DNA from: Gnetum montanum
Taxonomy: Eukaryota > Streptophyta > Gnetopsida > Gnetales > Gnetaceae
DNA: 64,000 bases
NCBI GenBank assembly: GCA_015680685.1
Contig: MNCI01003297.1
Location: forward strand, 618,550 to 682,549
Reading direction: 5' to 3'
In this document: positions 20,161-32,420 of the stretch, in pieces
Numbering within the stretch: position 1 is the stretch's first letter
Layout: each line of letters begins with the position of its first letter
Position numbers and translations under genes: made by a program
The notes under the pieces: model-generated
The model's database searches: none
Seen by the model: the letters and a program-made list of their open reading frames with translations, nothing else
Told to the model about the DNA's origin: nothing

Positions 20161-22538
20161 CTTTATTTAGCCCTTAACATTGTTGGTGAGATCTTCTCTT
20201 TGTACATTTACTACCCTCACAACCTTTTTCTGATGTGGTTGTGATGGTAGTTCACCTTGCATTGTGGATGGTGGCATTGGTGGCAAGGGATTTGGATTGG
20301 AATTTGAGAGATCGGTGACTTGTGGATGCACATGCGAGTTTAGATTAGTTCTTGGTGGTATTATAGTGGGTGATATTATGGATTTTAAATAGTAACATTC
20401 ACTAGTGAGATCGATCATTGGACATAGTATCCATAAGGGTCAGTTGTCAGTATAGATACTATTGGCATGGCCCATGATTACAATTACTGCTGCTACTGAT
20501 GGTAGTGCTCCTATGGTTATAGCAAGGCTCCATTAGGATAGTACATTGGTTGAGGTTGTCACCTATAGTTACCTTGAGGATAAGGTAACCGTTTGGGCAT
20601 TTTCTTTTAAACAAATCATGGGTTAAGTGCATATGGCCTAGTTTCTTGCAGATGTATCATGACTAGACAACATTCCTTAGGATGTTTGTATTGGCACATA
20701 GTGCAACCTTCATCATTTATGGAGTTTGTGTCTAAGTACCCAACTATTGAAGAAACTTTTCCCTTTTGTCCAAATTCTTTCTTCTTCTTTTTGTCTCTAC
20801 CTCTGTTGAGTGCTTGTTCTACTTTCTCATCCATATTCTTTAGTGTTGTTGTACATTATTCATCTACTCAATTCCACATTTTCGCTACTTGTGCTACTAC
20901 ATCGGTAATAGATTTCTAAATTAGTAGCATCCCCTTCTTAATGACTTGATCTAAGGTTTCTTCATCTTGGATATCACATACCTATGCATCTCTTTTTCAG
21001 ATTAATGGATCCATGTTGTATTCTTTAGCTAAATCCATTTTTCTAAGTTCTCCTTCTTCTATTGCCACTTGATCAATGAGTCTTTAGATATGATGGATGA
21101 TTAATTCTGATAGTCTTCTTTGGGCATAAACCCCAAGGGTCTTTCTTATTTTACTTTTCAACCCATCTATGATGTGTCATAGTTGTTTCTTTGATGAAAA
21201 TCCATGGCCTAGGCATATGTGTAATAGTGAATAATATCTACCCATTATTGCATCAAGGGTCTCATGAGTCCCTTATTTCTAGTTTTGAATTTTCTTTCTT
21301 AGGTTTGACACATGAATATGTCTGATATTTGTCATTGAAATTTTAGGTATGGTACTCTAGCGTTTGATGGATTCAGGTTCCAATGACCTATACTAGCTTT
21401 CTACTTCCTCCTCAAGTGTTTTAGGAAATAGATTTAATTTCTACCAATCACTTTCTATGTTTTAAAGGGCATAGGCATCATGGAATGCTTAAAGGTGATG
21501 CTGAGGATTAACATTGTAGCATCCTTCAAATCTAGACATGTTATTTATATCTAGCCATTTAATTTAGGTATCTTACATGTGCTTGGTTGCTATGTAAACT
21601 ACTTCTTGAATGTTGATCATGTTCTTGATTGCCATAAGGGGTTCATCATCATGATCAAGTTCATAAGGTCTATGGTAGCAGTGATCCCTTCTATGCTCAT
21701 GCCTCTCTTGATCCTCTCTTCTATCTCTATGTCTTCTTCTTTCATACTCATCTTTTGAATTAGAATACCTTGAGTATTGATCATGATGATCATGAGCTCT
21801 TCTCTTTTCCCTATCAAAGTCTTGATACTTGTGCTATCTCTTGTCATAGTCCTTTGATGATTGTAATGAAGAAAAGGAGGTAGCAGGAGAACAGTGTTAG
21901 CTGGTTCTCCTTTCATGAATCTTGTGAGCTTCCTTGTAGGAATTAGCAGGATCCCTTAGCCTAGAGTCTTGCTTATATCTTGAGTCAGTAGCCTCCCCAT
22001 TGTGTGTCTCTACCATAGTAGAGAGAAGTTGGACTTTGATAGGTTCTTCTAGTCTAATGATAGGTGTATTTGATGGCTCCTCATGGTTATGGTGGAGTTG
22101 TTCTGAAATGAACTAATCAGCATCAAGCTCTTTTATGACAATAAATGTGTTGGTTTGCTTCCCTTTGGTATGTGCATGTTTAATTTCCATAGAAGCATTT
22201 CTTTTTATCTACTCTCTTGTAGGTTCATAGGGTATGGTCATATGTTGAGTCACATGGTACCTTTCTTGAATATGGTCCAAGTGCATTCCTCTTAGAGCAG
22301 TTTGTAGCATGTTTAGTGCTACACGTTTGGGAGGTAGAACTATGTTGCCTTGCATATCTCTCCATCTCATTTGTCTTTCTTGATGGAATATGAAGGTGAA
22401 GTTTGGATGATATGGATTAGTACAAGCATAAGTAATTTTTGTCTACATTGGCATTCCCCAGTCTTCTTCATTAGCAATTCTGTCACTACTCCTTCATGTG
22501 TCCTTGATAGTTGATGGTTGATCATTATGTGAAGCCAT
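20161..22538 (-). pseudogene. gag of E2, decayed
   Basis: ATG at 22538 (MASHNDQPSTIKD) lies 119 bases inside the PBS. The core reads LDINNMSRFEGCYNVN, ESDWxKLNLFPKTL and LRKKIQN, with YYSLLHICLGHGFSS further on. The zinc knuckle CTMCQYKHPKECC (about 20667-20705) and a Pro-rich linker follow. Frequent stops include several TGG-to-TAG/TGA changes. Confidence 0.75.
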
Positions 22539-22656
22539 GTTATTGTTTTCTAATGGTTTATGTTGAGAGTGCTTTATATTAAGGTTGTGAAGATTAGAGT
22601 TAGGTTTTGATACAACAAACTTTTGAAAATTAATTACTTAGTATAACATTGAATTA

Positions 22657-22674
22657 TCCCTAGTAATGGCACCA
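22657..22674 (-). other. primer-binding site of E2, degenerate
   Basis: In element sense TGGTGCCATTACTAGGGA follows the LTR end with one base between. It is a decayed tRNA-Asp type. Confidence 0.75.
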
Positions 22675-22675
22675 A

Positions 22676-23550
22676 TGATGAGCAGTGGAGTATCCAACAC
22701 CCAACCTTATGAGATACAAGTGTTCACACGCAATCATGGTCAAACTTTGCAGATAAGACAATGTGATTATACTAGTAATTAGTTAGTGTTCATGATTGTT
22801 GTGTTCCCACATGAGTTAGTAAAATTGATGCATATGGTTTAACTCATGATGAGGTATATGATATTGATGTTGTATTGGCCATTGGGCTCCTAATAAACAT
22901 GAAGTGAAGATAAAGGTTTCTTATTCTAAGTAATGGTAAAGGAATCTAATCTAGCCTATGCAATGAGCAACCAATCCTAGCCTTTTTTTCACACCTTTGA
23001 CTTCATGTAACTACTCTTGGGATTACCAAGTACCATACTATTGGATGTACCAAGTGACAGTACTACTGGGTTACCAAGTAGCTACACTTAAGTTTTTAAG
23101 ATTAGTCATACTCATTCCACTTGATGACATTAAAAGTAAATTTCAAGAAATCATAAACATTAACTATGAAAATAGTAAAACATTAAGCTAAATAAAAATA
23201 GAAATAAAACTAAGTGTTGCTGAAATGATGGAAAGTAATCTCAATATTTATTTCTAGTCATGTAATATGTCCAAGTACATCACACTCAAATAAAGACTCC
23301 ATTCAATCACTTAAGATCACATGGTGGGCACACAGTGCTAAGTACTGAAAGCTAAAATCATGAAAAAAAAACTAAAAGAGTTTTGTTATTAAGTTATCAA
23401 TCTACTTTAGATCTATGTGCCCAAGTGTTGCTTATATAGGTTGGCATGCATCCCACGATATTTTTTAAACAATAATGTATGGTGAGATATGATAACATAT
23501 CTATGATATCGTAGATATGATATCGTTGTTTAAAATTTTTGGATTTATCA
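22676..23550 (-). repeat. 5' LTR of E2
   Basis: This is an 875-bp LTR bounded by TGATAAATCC and CACTGCTCATCA in element sense and adjacent to the TSD. The TATA box is CTATATAAG-like (about 23431-23439), the GATATC/ATATC array lies at about 23455-23530 and the poly(A) hairpin at about 23243-23296. Three copies of the TGGGTTACCAAGT motif lie at 23015-23090. Confidence 0.85.
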
Positions 23551-23599
23551 CTAATGGAAAAATGAAGAAGTAAATGAATGTTTATAATTAAAGATCATT

Positions 23600-24590
23600 T
23601 TGATGTGAGTGAATTAGGAAATGATATTTGAAGTAGGAGAACCCATGAATGTATAGCATACTATAGAAAATAAAAATTGGTATGAGGTAATGAAGGAAAA
23701 GCATAATATGTTAATGAAAAATGGTACTTGGAAATTGGTTAATTATTCACTACAAACAAAAATATCAACATGTAAATGAGTTTTTCATGTAAAGAGAAAA
23801 GATGATAGCACAGTTGACAAATATAAGGCTCGGTTAGTTGTTAAATACTTTGAATAAAGAAAAGATATTGATTATTAAGAAACATTTGCATCCACTATGA
23901 AGTAGAGGACCATACAGTGTATTTTTTCCTTAGCATCATCTTATGGTTAGAAATTATATCAGCTATATGTGAAATTTACCTTTCTTAATAAAGGTCTACA
24001 AAAAATATTTTTGTATTAACTAGGCGGCTTTATGGATTTAAAGTTCAATAATCATGTCTACAAACTGAAAAAGTTCTTTTATAGGTTAAAACAAGGTCCT
24101 TGAGAATGGTACATAAAGTTTGATGAATTTGTACATGAAATAGGGTTCCAATGATATAATGCATATGTTTGTTTTTATGTTATAGAAACAAAAGATTGAT
24201 GGAGGGGTGTAATTATGTTGTTATATGTTAATGATATAGTAATAACTAGGGAGACTGAGCAATTGATACATTATGTTAAGAATCAATTAAGAAAAAAATT
24301 TGAAATGTCATAGCTTGGCCTCCTCATTTATTTTCCTAGTTTTGATTTCATTAGTCATTAAACTACATATGAGTCACTCAAAAGAAGTTTGGTTTGAATT
24401 TAGTAAAAAAATTATCATATGATGGACTTTAAAATTTGATTAACATCATTCGATTCTGACAATGCATCATGGATGGATGATTCATAGGATATAAGAAGTT
24501 GATTGGAAAATTAATTTACTTGACAAATACTTGGTTAGATATTTCATATTAAGCTAATCTATTATTTAAATTTAATCAAAAACCAACATA
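23600..24590 (+). pseudogene. copia reverse transcriptase, decayed
   Basis: Readable blocks in plus-strand frames are KNGTWKLVNYSLQTK, VDKYKARLVVKYF, ETFASTMK, KLKKFFYRLKQGP, and LLYVNDIVITRE in place of the LLYVDD catalytic motif (the second Asp is retained, the first is now Asn). This is the RVT_2 domain of copia. Stops and frameshifts are many. It continues the copia pol interrupted at 7763. Confidence 0.8.
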
Positions 24591-25110
24591 CAAATGAATT
24601 TGTGCAAAGATATACATATACACTTAAAGGATACTATTAACTATAGTTTAAATTATGATTATCCTTCAAAAGTTTATTTAGAAAGCTACATAAATGTAGA
24701 CTATGATGGCAATACATTTTCATGGTGTTCCACTATAAGATTTTTAGTCAAACACTATGGAAACACAATGTTATGATGGTTGACAAAATAAAAGGCTATT
24801 ATGAATCTAGTTATAGAGTTAAAGTGGCTTCATCGGTTATTTAAATATCTTAAGGAGGACATTGTATTGCCAATAACAATTTATTATGATAATCAAAGTA
24901 CCATTAAGTTGATTAAGAATCTAGTATTCGATGAGAGAACCAAGCACATCGAAATTGTGGTGCATTACATTCAACATGTATTTGCTGAAAGGTTCATTTT
25001 ACTAGTCTACATTAGCACAAGAGATGATCTTGTTGATGGTTTTACCAAACCATTGAGCATAAATAATTTTAATACTTTTGTAAATGTGTTGAATCTTCAT
25101 TCTTTATGAA
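24591..25110 (+). pseudogene. copia RNase H, partly open
   Basis: Open parts at 24594-24776 and 24801-25109 (102 aa) read ELKWLHRLFKYLKE, YYDNQSTIKLIKN, ERTKHIEIVVHYIQH and DDLVDGFTKPLS, the C-terminal RNase H signature of copia polyproteins. It ends 29 bases before the 3' LTR, as expected. Confidence 0.8.
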
Positions 25111-25138
25111 TAAAACTTCTGTTTCATTTAACAAAGGA

Positions 25139-25474
25139 TCTTAAAGATATTTCTTTCATTGTACAAACTCATCATTATATTTTATATGTACTTTATTATT
25201 TACGGCTATGAATTCTATAATTACATCTTCATGGTTTTGTACATCATAGTGTTATAGTGTTTTTGTTACTTCAATAACTTGTTAATATTCATTAAGACAT
25301 TTATTAACATTTAGTTGTAAATATTAAGTCCAGTTATGACCATGTTTTGTTTGGTCATGATGTTTGCATGTTTTAAATATTTATGGAATGATGTTTGGAT
25401 GTGTATAATGGTCGTTTCTTCTTTCTTCATATCTAGCTATTGAGTTACTTATGATTGGTCTTGTAAACTTCACA
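25139..25474 (+). repeat. copia 3' LTR
   Basis: It aligns with 3806-4127. It starts TCTTAAAGAT (TG decayed to TC) after a purine-rich ACAAAGGA and ends CTTCACA. Confidence 0.75.
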
Positions 25475-27385
25475 ATAGAAATGGGGTTACATGCAATACG
25501 ACATGTCTCCAACGTAAGTGTTAACATGCATGAGCTTTCCTTTTGTAACTAGACATGTTTTTGTTTTTTGTTTTTTTCTTGAAATAAAACATAAAATGAG
25601 CCTTCCCCATGGGAAGCAAAGGTGATAATTTTAAGAGGAAAAAAAAAAGGTTTGTATTCATAAGGTTTATACATTTTTTATTGAAAATTTGATTTTTGCT
25701 AAAAATGAATACCATAGCTCTAGTTTTGATGAACCAAGGGTGAAGGCCAATGTTTTTGAACATCCTAGATGCATTGGTAAGATTAGATTATTGGTAGGAC
25801 ATTATCCTAAGGCACATGCTTAGTAAAGTTATTTCACAAGATATTTAGTTTTAATTAAAACTAGCTCACAATTCTAGTTTGATGGCTTGGGTAGGGTTAG
25901 GATTCTAACTACTCCATAAATAGAGGGTTATATAATTATATATGCATAATACAAAATAAAATTAGATTTTAACATTCAGCCATCAATTATATAAAATATA
26001 TATATTTAAGCATCAATAGTATCAAACAAAAAAAGATACAAAACTTTCATAAAATACTTTAACAGCTAGATTGTATATTGTATATACTTGAGTCAAGTAA
26101 TAATTTAATTCTATTATTTAATTTATGATGTTAAAAATAAGTTATTAAATTGCATTTGACATCATTAAATTAAATAATTAGATTTATGCATTAAATTAAG
26201 TAATTAAAACCTATAGAAAATTTTTAGTTGTGACATAACCCATCTTGTGTAACTTTAGAAAGGTGAAATGTTACCTTAACTTAACCAAAAAAGTGATCTT
26301 TGTTATTGAAAATAAAAAATATAGTGTGAACTAAGGTGCAGGACATAAATCAAATAATGTTAACATAAATGACCACAAGATTTAATAGTTTAAAATAAAT
26401 AAAGAATTAATGAAAACCTAAATATTCTAGATCATAATTGAAATAGCACTAAATAAATTTACTTATGAAGAGTTGAATAGAATGTACATAACAATTTTTT
26501 AGAATATGAAAGAGAAGTTTCATGAAAGATAAATAATTCGAGCATAAAAAAATCAAAGCACAATTAACAATCTACATCCTAGTCTTCTCAAAATTAGCAC
26601 CACTAGAAGAATAAATCAAAATAAGTCAAACATTATGAAACAATTACTCAACCCATACTTTACTTTAAAATGACATCTCTATTTGTGTAGCTATTGTGCC
26701 AAGGCTTATCTTCCAGGTATTTCAACTCTAGAAGGGTGTTTCTACTAGGTTGTAGTTAGGTCCTAGTTATGTTTTATTCTTCACCACAAGTTGCAGTTGG
26801 GTTGTATTTTTAAACCATAGATCATGGCTAGGTTTTGTGTTAATTAAGAGTTATAGTTGTATTATGATTAGGTATTAAGCTTAAACATGATTTAGTTTGG
26901 GTCATATATTACAAATTGTGAATTGTGGTTAGCTCATGGGACTTTACCATGAGTTGTGGTTAGAGTGTAGTGTTGTAAGAATAGTGACATAAATTTTGTA
27001 AATATGCAATAGTGTCAAAAACTTAATGTTGGTGTCCAATGGCATTTAGATTAGGTAGAGATAAGGCAAAACATAAGACATCACATTATTTACTCATATT
27101 AATCAATTTTTCAAAGGAGACAAATCATAAAAAAATATAAATAAAGATTCAATTAATCAATTAATGTTTAAAAGTATGCTCTTAAAATCCAAAGCAATGG
27201 ATATAAAATTTCTACTAATTACAAATTTTAAGTTGATGAATATTATTAATCTAAGTATTCTTGAGGGAACTTGTACATTTGTGCATATTTATGTATCACT
27301 TGTAGTAATAGACTATATATAAGAGATGAAAATATATTAAATTAAATGTAGGCCCATTACAAAAATTATAACAAGATCAATATAC
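25475..27385. other. AT-rich spacer, no gene seen
   Basis: No coding sequence with protein hallmarks. It contains an AT-rich imperfect inverted repeat (about 26110-26182, TCTATTATTTAATTTATGATG against CATCATTAAATTAAATAAT). From 26700 to 26990 there are loose repeats of AGTTGTGGTTAG/TTGTAGTTAGG. It could be host DNA or a very old element. Confidence 0.55.
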
Positions 27386-27390
27386 ATATC

Positions 27391-28233
27391 TAATGAACCA
27401 TATTTTATCTGGCTCTGATATCAAATACGTGATATTGGGGCCCAAGAAATGATGTTAGATATATGATATTGTGGGATGTGTACCAACCTATAAATATAGC
27501 GCTTGGGCACATAGTTTGGACATAGTTTTATCATAGCATAATAAATCTCTTGCAGTTTCTTTTCTCCAAAGTTAGAATATTTTCTAATGTGCCCATAGTA
27601 AGAGTCATTAAGTGTACGGATCTTTATTCGAGCACTGTTATACCTAAGCACAGTAGTGTGTGCAACAATAAAGATGATCTTTCTGATCAAACCTTGGAGT
27701 ACCCTGGCTAGACTAATTATTTTATTTATGCATTTAATATTTTGTACAATTTCCTTATAGTTCTTTCAAGTAATTAAGCTAAATTAAACTAGATAGATTA
27801 AATAGTAATCAATTAAGCACATAAGTATGACCTTTGAGCATGTGCATGACGCTTGGTAATCCCAGTAATGCTTAACATTTGGTAACCTAGCAGCGTTATA
27901 CATGTTCAAGATGTGCATAGAAAGTGGGATCGAATACTTAGGATAGTTAGTTATTAATTAGCAATTAGATTAGTTAAATTGGTTCATAAATTAAGATTCA
28001 ACTTGTTGTTAATCGTAGATGAATAAACTATAAAATAATAAAAATCATGTGCCTAAATTACACTTAACCATACAACTAAGCTTCACAAGTGTAGTTGGGA
28101 AGAAAACGATCATCACAATTAGATTTTGGGTCTTGGAACTAGTGTACTTAAGAACTTAAGGTTTACAGAATTCAACTAGATCATGCATGAATGCTTGTGA
28201 TTCATATGGTTGGGTGTAGGGGTCTGCTCATCA
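27391..28233 (+). repeat. 5' LTR of E4
   Basis: It starts TAATGAACC (decayed TGATGAACC) and ends CTGCTCATCA. ATATC-type palindromes lie at 27415-27475, the TATA box CTATAAATA at about 27488-27496, the poly(A) hairpin ATCTTTATT...AATAAAGAT at 27620-27675, and TTGGTAATCCC / TTGGTAACC at 27850-27895. Confidence 0.85.
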
Positions 28234-28234
28234 T

Positions 28235-28253
28235 TGGCATCATTACCGGGACC
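28235..28253 (+). other. primer-binding site of E4
   Basis: TGGCATCATTACCGGGACC lies one base after the LTR end; tRNA-Asp type with a few changes. Confidence 0.8.
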
Positions 28254-28397
28254 TTTTGTTTGTTATGTGTGCAATTTAGGACTTAGTAAAAAATTATTTA
28301 GGATCATTGGAACAAATCCTAAAGTCATATCATACATAAAAAAAACCTACAACAACTATAAGAAAGCACACTACATTTCTTGTCTTCTAATACAAGA

Positions 28398-29685
28398 TGT
28401 CTTCTTCTCATAAGAGTGGTTGTCTGCCCAAGTCTAACAGAGTAAATCAGCAAGTGTGCCAAAAATACAGAGTGGTATATGCTCATCCTAATGAGTATGT
28501 ACCTAATTTCACCTTCGTCCTACACCAAGATGAACTACTGTAGTGGCAAGACATGGAGGGAAACATTGTGTCGTTGCCCGATCGATCGATTCTTGCGATG
28601 CTCCAACAAAATATTATGCAGTTGGGAATCCAAGGGATTCATGCTAGATATGTTATGTAGGATAGTGATGCGAAGGATTACAATCCCACTAATGCACAAT
28701 GTTTGAGGGATTGGTAACTAGGACAGTGCTACAAGTCTGTGAAGGGGAAGTGGTCCAATGATTTTCTGTTCTTGATGTACCAAAAAGATGGTGGAGAACC
28801 CTTCTTTGGGGGTTTTTCATTTAGAGAGACTTCTCTCTTTAACTTCATTAAAGGAGGTCAAAACTAGAACTTGCAGTTCATGATACATAGTCCTAGTTTT
28901 GACAAGAATAGATCCCATGACAAAGGGGAATGCAAGGAGGAGAGTCATGGAAGGGATGCAAGTAAGTGACATGATCATGATTGTGGCCACAACCATAAAG
29001 GAGGGGATGGAAGGCACTATGATGATGTTAGTTCTCCTTCATCTTCACCTTATTCATCATCTTCTTCCTCTTCTAGCTCTGAATGCAATTACAAGGGGTG
29101 CAATCACGATGGAGATGATCGATGAGACTAAATGATCAGAGCAATCATTGGACCAATCAAGATCTAGGGTGTAGGCATTTAAGAGAGGTCCATCATCATG
29201 AATGAAGGGGTAGCAGAGGACATTATTAGCACCAAGATCATGACTATGATGAGCCTTTTCTTGTCACTCAAAGCATGATAAACATTGCAAAGGTAGTGAG
29301 AATTCTTATAAGGCACATAAAGGTTAGCTAAATCAAGAGGCTAGACATGAACAATATCCTCAATCTTGAAGGGGGATATAACTCAAATTTGCAAAATCAT
29401 CTTGAGGCTTTTCATAATGCATATGCCTTGTAAAATATAGAAAATAACTAGAAAAATGTTAAGTTATTTCCTTGGACACTCATCAAAGAAGTAGAAAGTT
29501 GGTACTGGTCCTTGAAGTTGGGATCAATCCATAGATGGAGTATGATGCTTGAACTATTCAATGACAAGTATCAAATGTACTCTTGAGTGTCCAATTTGAG
29601 AAGGTAGATACAAGGTTAGAAGCAAGAAACACATGAGTCCTTGGATGATGTCATGAATAGATATTATTCCTTATTACACTGATGT
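28398..29685 (+). pseudogene. gag of E4, first part
   Basis: The ATG at 28398 gives MSSSHKSG, then VVYAHPNEYVPNFTFVLHQDE, matching the N-terminal reading of E3 and E5 gag. A Ser/His/Asp-rich linker and the start of the capsid core (LDMNN.., ESWYWSLK) follow with stops. It breaks at RYYSLLH, where E5 inserted, and resumes at 39644 with CPSHG, so the two parts rejoin in frame around the target duplication. Confidence 0.75.
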
Positions 29686-30545
29686 TGATGAGTGGCGAGG
29701 TATCCCTATGCTCAACCATACAAATACAAGCGTACATGCACAATCTGGTCGAATTCCAAGGACTAAGTGTTTATGCGCCTTGATGGAACAAGGATGGGTT
29801 GGTTAATCATTGTCTTCCCAAGCTTACTTGTATGTCACGATTGTATGGTTAGGTAAACTTGAGGCATATGATTTTTATGGCTTTTATGTTTTTATTGTCT
29901 CGGTACTAATAAAGGAGGAGAAAGATGACTACATAACTAATTTAATTTAACTACTGATTAACTAGAATTTAATTAATCCTAACACCAGGATTCGTTCTCA
30001 CTTTCCGTACACATCTTGAACCAGTGCAACACTACTGTGATTACCAAGTGCTAATCATTACTAGGTTACCAAGTGTTACACGCATGCTCGAAGTGATTGT
30101 ACTAAGTGTGTTTACTTAGGAGAGTTGTAGGGTGAGAGAGAGAGAGGGGGAGAGAACATTAATTAACTAAGAAAGTTTTTAATAATAGTAATTAACATTA
30201 ACTAATCTATTTTGGATGCTGCAAGGTTTATCATAAAGTTCATCTTTATTGCCATACACAAGGTGTGCTCAGGTACATAATGCTTGAATAAANAGGTACA
30301 CAATGCTCGAATAAATATTCATTCACTTTATGACTCCTACTGTGGGCACGCAGAAATAATTCTAACTCTGAGAGGGAGAAAAGGCAAGATTTTGGATAAG
30401 GTACTAAGACTAACTTCCTAAACCAAGTGTGTCTGCCTCTTATTTATAGGCAATGAGGCAGGATGTGATATCTGATATCTGACATCGCATGGCAAGCTTT
30501 GATATCATGGACCCAATATCACGGATGCGATATTGCGGTTCATCA
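29686..30545 (-). repeat. 3' LTR of E5
   Basis: In element sense it starts TGATGAACCGC and ends CGCCACTCATCA. The GATATC array lies at 30467-30538, the TATA box (CTATAAATAAG) at about 30440-30449 and the poly(A) hairpin starts at 30242. A local duplication around the single N at 30293 looks like an assembly artefact. Confidence 0.85.
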
Positions 30546-30557
30546 TATCCCCACGAC
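30546..30557 (-). other. polypurine tract of E5
   Basis: In element sense GTCGTGGGGATA directly precedes the LTR start TGATGAACC. The flanking sequence is nearly identical to that beside the E9 LTR. Confidence 0.8.
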
Positions 30558-32420
30558 TAAATGAAAACTCATCCTTGAGTTCCTTACAAAATATTGGAAA
30601 GGTATGGGATTATTGACTGAATAACAATTGGCAGTGAGACAGGATGACAGACTTTAAGTGCTTGGTAAACAAATTGACAATACATTACAACATTGGTGTT
30701 CATACCCATGGTGGTGAACACTGTACATAAGTGACATCCATACCTTCATTCAATAGTTTGAAGAGAGAGAGAAAAAAAAAGAAAATGAGATGCATTGCTA
30801 CCAATGTTGAGATTGCGCCCTCCATTGTTTATCCATAGCCATACAACCAGACTTGTTCTTGGCATAAATGTTCTAGCTCCAGTCCATCCCATGTGCTTCC
30901 TCCTATTCTAATCCATAGTTCATGTAATTGCCATCTGCACACACAACATAGTCCCAAATGAGCAAGGATAAGTAAGCCATAATGCAATTGATACCTTGCC
31001 TCAATATAAAGTGGATTGGTTGGGTTGTGGTTATGGTAGAAATTGGGTTAGATGTTTATTAATTATAACTACCCAAGGTGTAGGGGTTAGGCAAGTAGTA
31101 GAATGAAGAAAGTGAAAAATTTGGGCCAGGGCCCCTACAACTAAGAGTGAACCTCTGGTAGCAATAAGATGGAAAAATATAAGGAACAAGAAAGATGGGA
31201 AAAAATAACAACGACAACACCAATAACGTGGATGTCAAAGATGGGGATGAAACAAGAAATGGTTGATTGTAGATAATGTTTAAGGAAAAGAACTTAAAAA
31301 TTGCATCAAAAAGGAATGCCAGTGGGTCCTCCCCAAAGCAGGCTTATGCCCTTTATGCCCTGACAAACCCACAAACCAAAGAGTCTGTAGGCTCTAGGAA
31401 TGTCATTTGGAAGCAAGAGTTAAAAACTTACCCACAATATTTTACCAAGGAAAAACAATGCATCAACCAAGATATGGACTAATTATAAAATTTACAATGA
31501 GGTGGAAAATGGGAAGAAAGATGGAGAGTAGAAAATGGAATGGAATCCTAAGAGCAAGGTTGTGTAAAGTCCCTTATGTATAGCATGGTTAATGTGACTG
31601 AGTAGAACTCATTCCAAATCTAGACTCAAATGAACCACATTCAGTGACCTCGCATCAATACACTTGGCCAATCCATCCCCTTGAAGCAACAAGAATGCCT
31701 CCACAAAAAGTGACCACAATCCCAAGGAGAGCAAGATGGAGAAGCAAGAAGCGAGAAAGGGCCTTAGTTAGAGGGAACCTTTAGGCATGGGTAACATGTC
31801 TTTCCAGTGTCATAACTAGTGCTTGTAGCCCATATTTCTTTATTATGACTAAGGGGTGTGCTTTGAATTCCCACTTTTTTTTTACGTGAGAACCACACTA
31901 TGTAAAGATTTATTTTTATTCACTCAGCTTCTTGATATTTGATCAATGGAAAAATGATAGAAAACCCAAGAAAAAGCATGCAAGCACCCAAGAGAATGAC
32001 CAGCATAAATGCATCGAATTCCCTTGAAGTCACACCCTTTTCATCCATTGAGTCCTTCATTGGTTTGAAGAATACCAAGCCACCAATTCATTAATAAGTT
32101 TATTGAGAAAAAGGAACAGTACAGTTCCAAAACTGAGGGAGACCATAGAGTGGAATGGATGAATGGACGACGTGGACTCATTACCTATTTTATCAAAAGA
32201 ACCATATCATGATGTCAACATCATAATTCAAAGGTAAAAACCAAACATTAGAAATCAATATTATATAATTCAATCCACCATCATGAGCACTTATTGTATG
32301 ATGAATGAAAGTAAATCAACCAATCAAAGAAATAGTAAAAATGGTAGCAATGGTGTAAAAAATAAATAAATATGAAAGACTATGTAAAACAAAAATACAA
32401 AAATACAAAAAGAACTGAGG
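30558..32420 (-). other. non-coding 3' region of E5
   Basis: It carries the conserved hairpin block (about 31316-31366), the GGCATGGGTAACATGTC block (about 31784-31800) and CCCTTGAAGTCACACCC (about 32021-32037). A fossil LTR start with PPT lies near 31085-31140, matching the PPT-LTR junction of E3. No ORF with a recognisable product. Confidence 0.65.

Larger units (their letters stand above)
7764..23550 (-). mobile_element. gypsy element E2 (Athila/Tat-like), pol-less
   Basis: It is flanked by a perfect 5-bp target duplication CTAAT (7759-7763 and 23551-23555) inside the copia pol. Minus-strand order: 5' LTR 23550-22676, PBS, gag, protease, conserved non-coding region, ORF3, then the end part of the 3' LTR (8436-7764). 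No RT, RNase H or integrase is visible. E3 and a solo LTR are nested within it. A deletion at the E3 right border (14729/14730) removed the U3 of E2's 3' LTR and the PPT. Confidence 0.85.
3806..25474 (+). mobile_element. Ty1/copia retrotransposon, split by nested insertions
   Basis: The two LTRs (3806-4127 and 25139-25474) align over their length (shared 'GTACTTTATTATTTACG', 'TAACATTTAGTTGTAA', 'GAATGATGTTTGGATGTGT'). Between them the coding order is gag, protease, integrase, RT, RNase H, which is diagnostic of copia rather than gypsy. The element's own DNA is about 4.7 kb; the rest is the 5473-6666 insertion and gypsy E2 (7764-23550). Coding parts carry many stops, so the element is old and dead. 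No target-site duplication was recognised. Confidence 0.85.
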
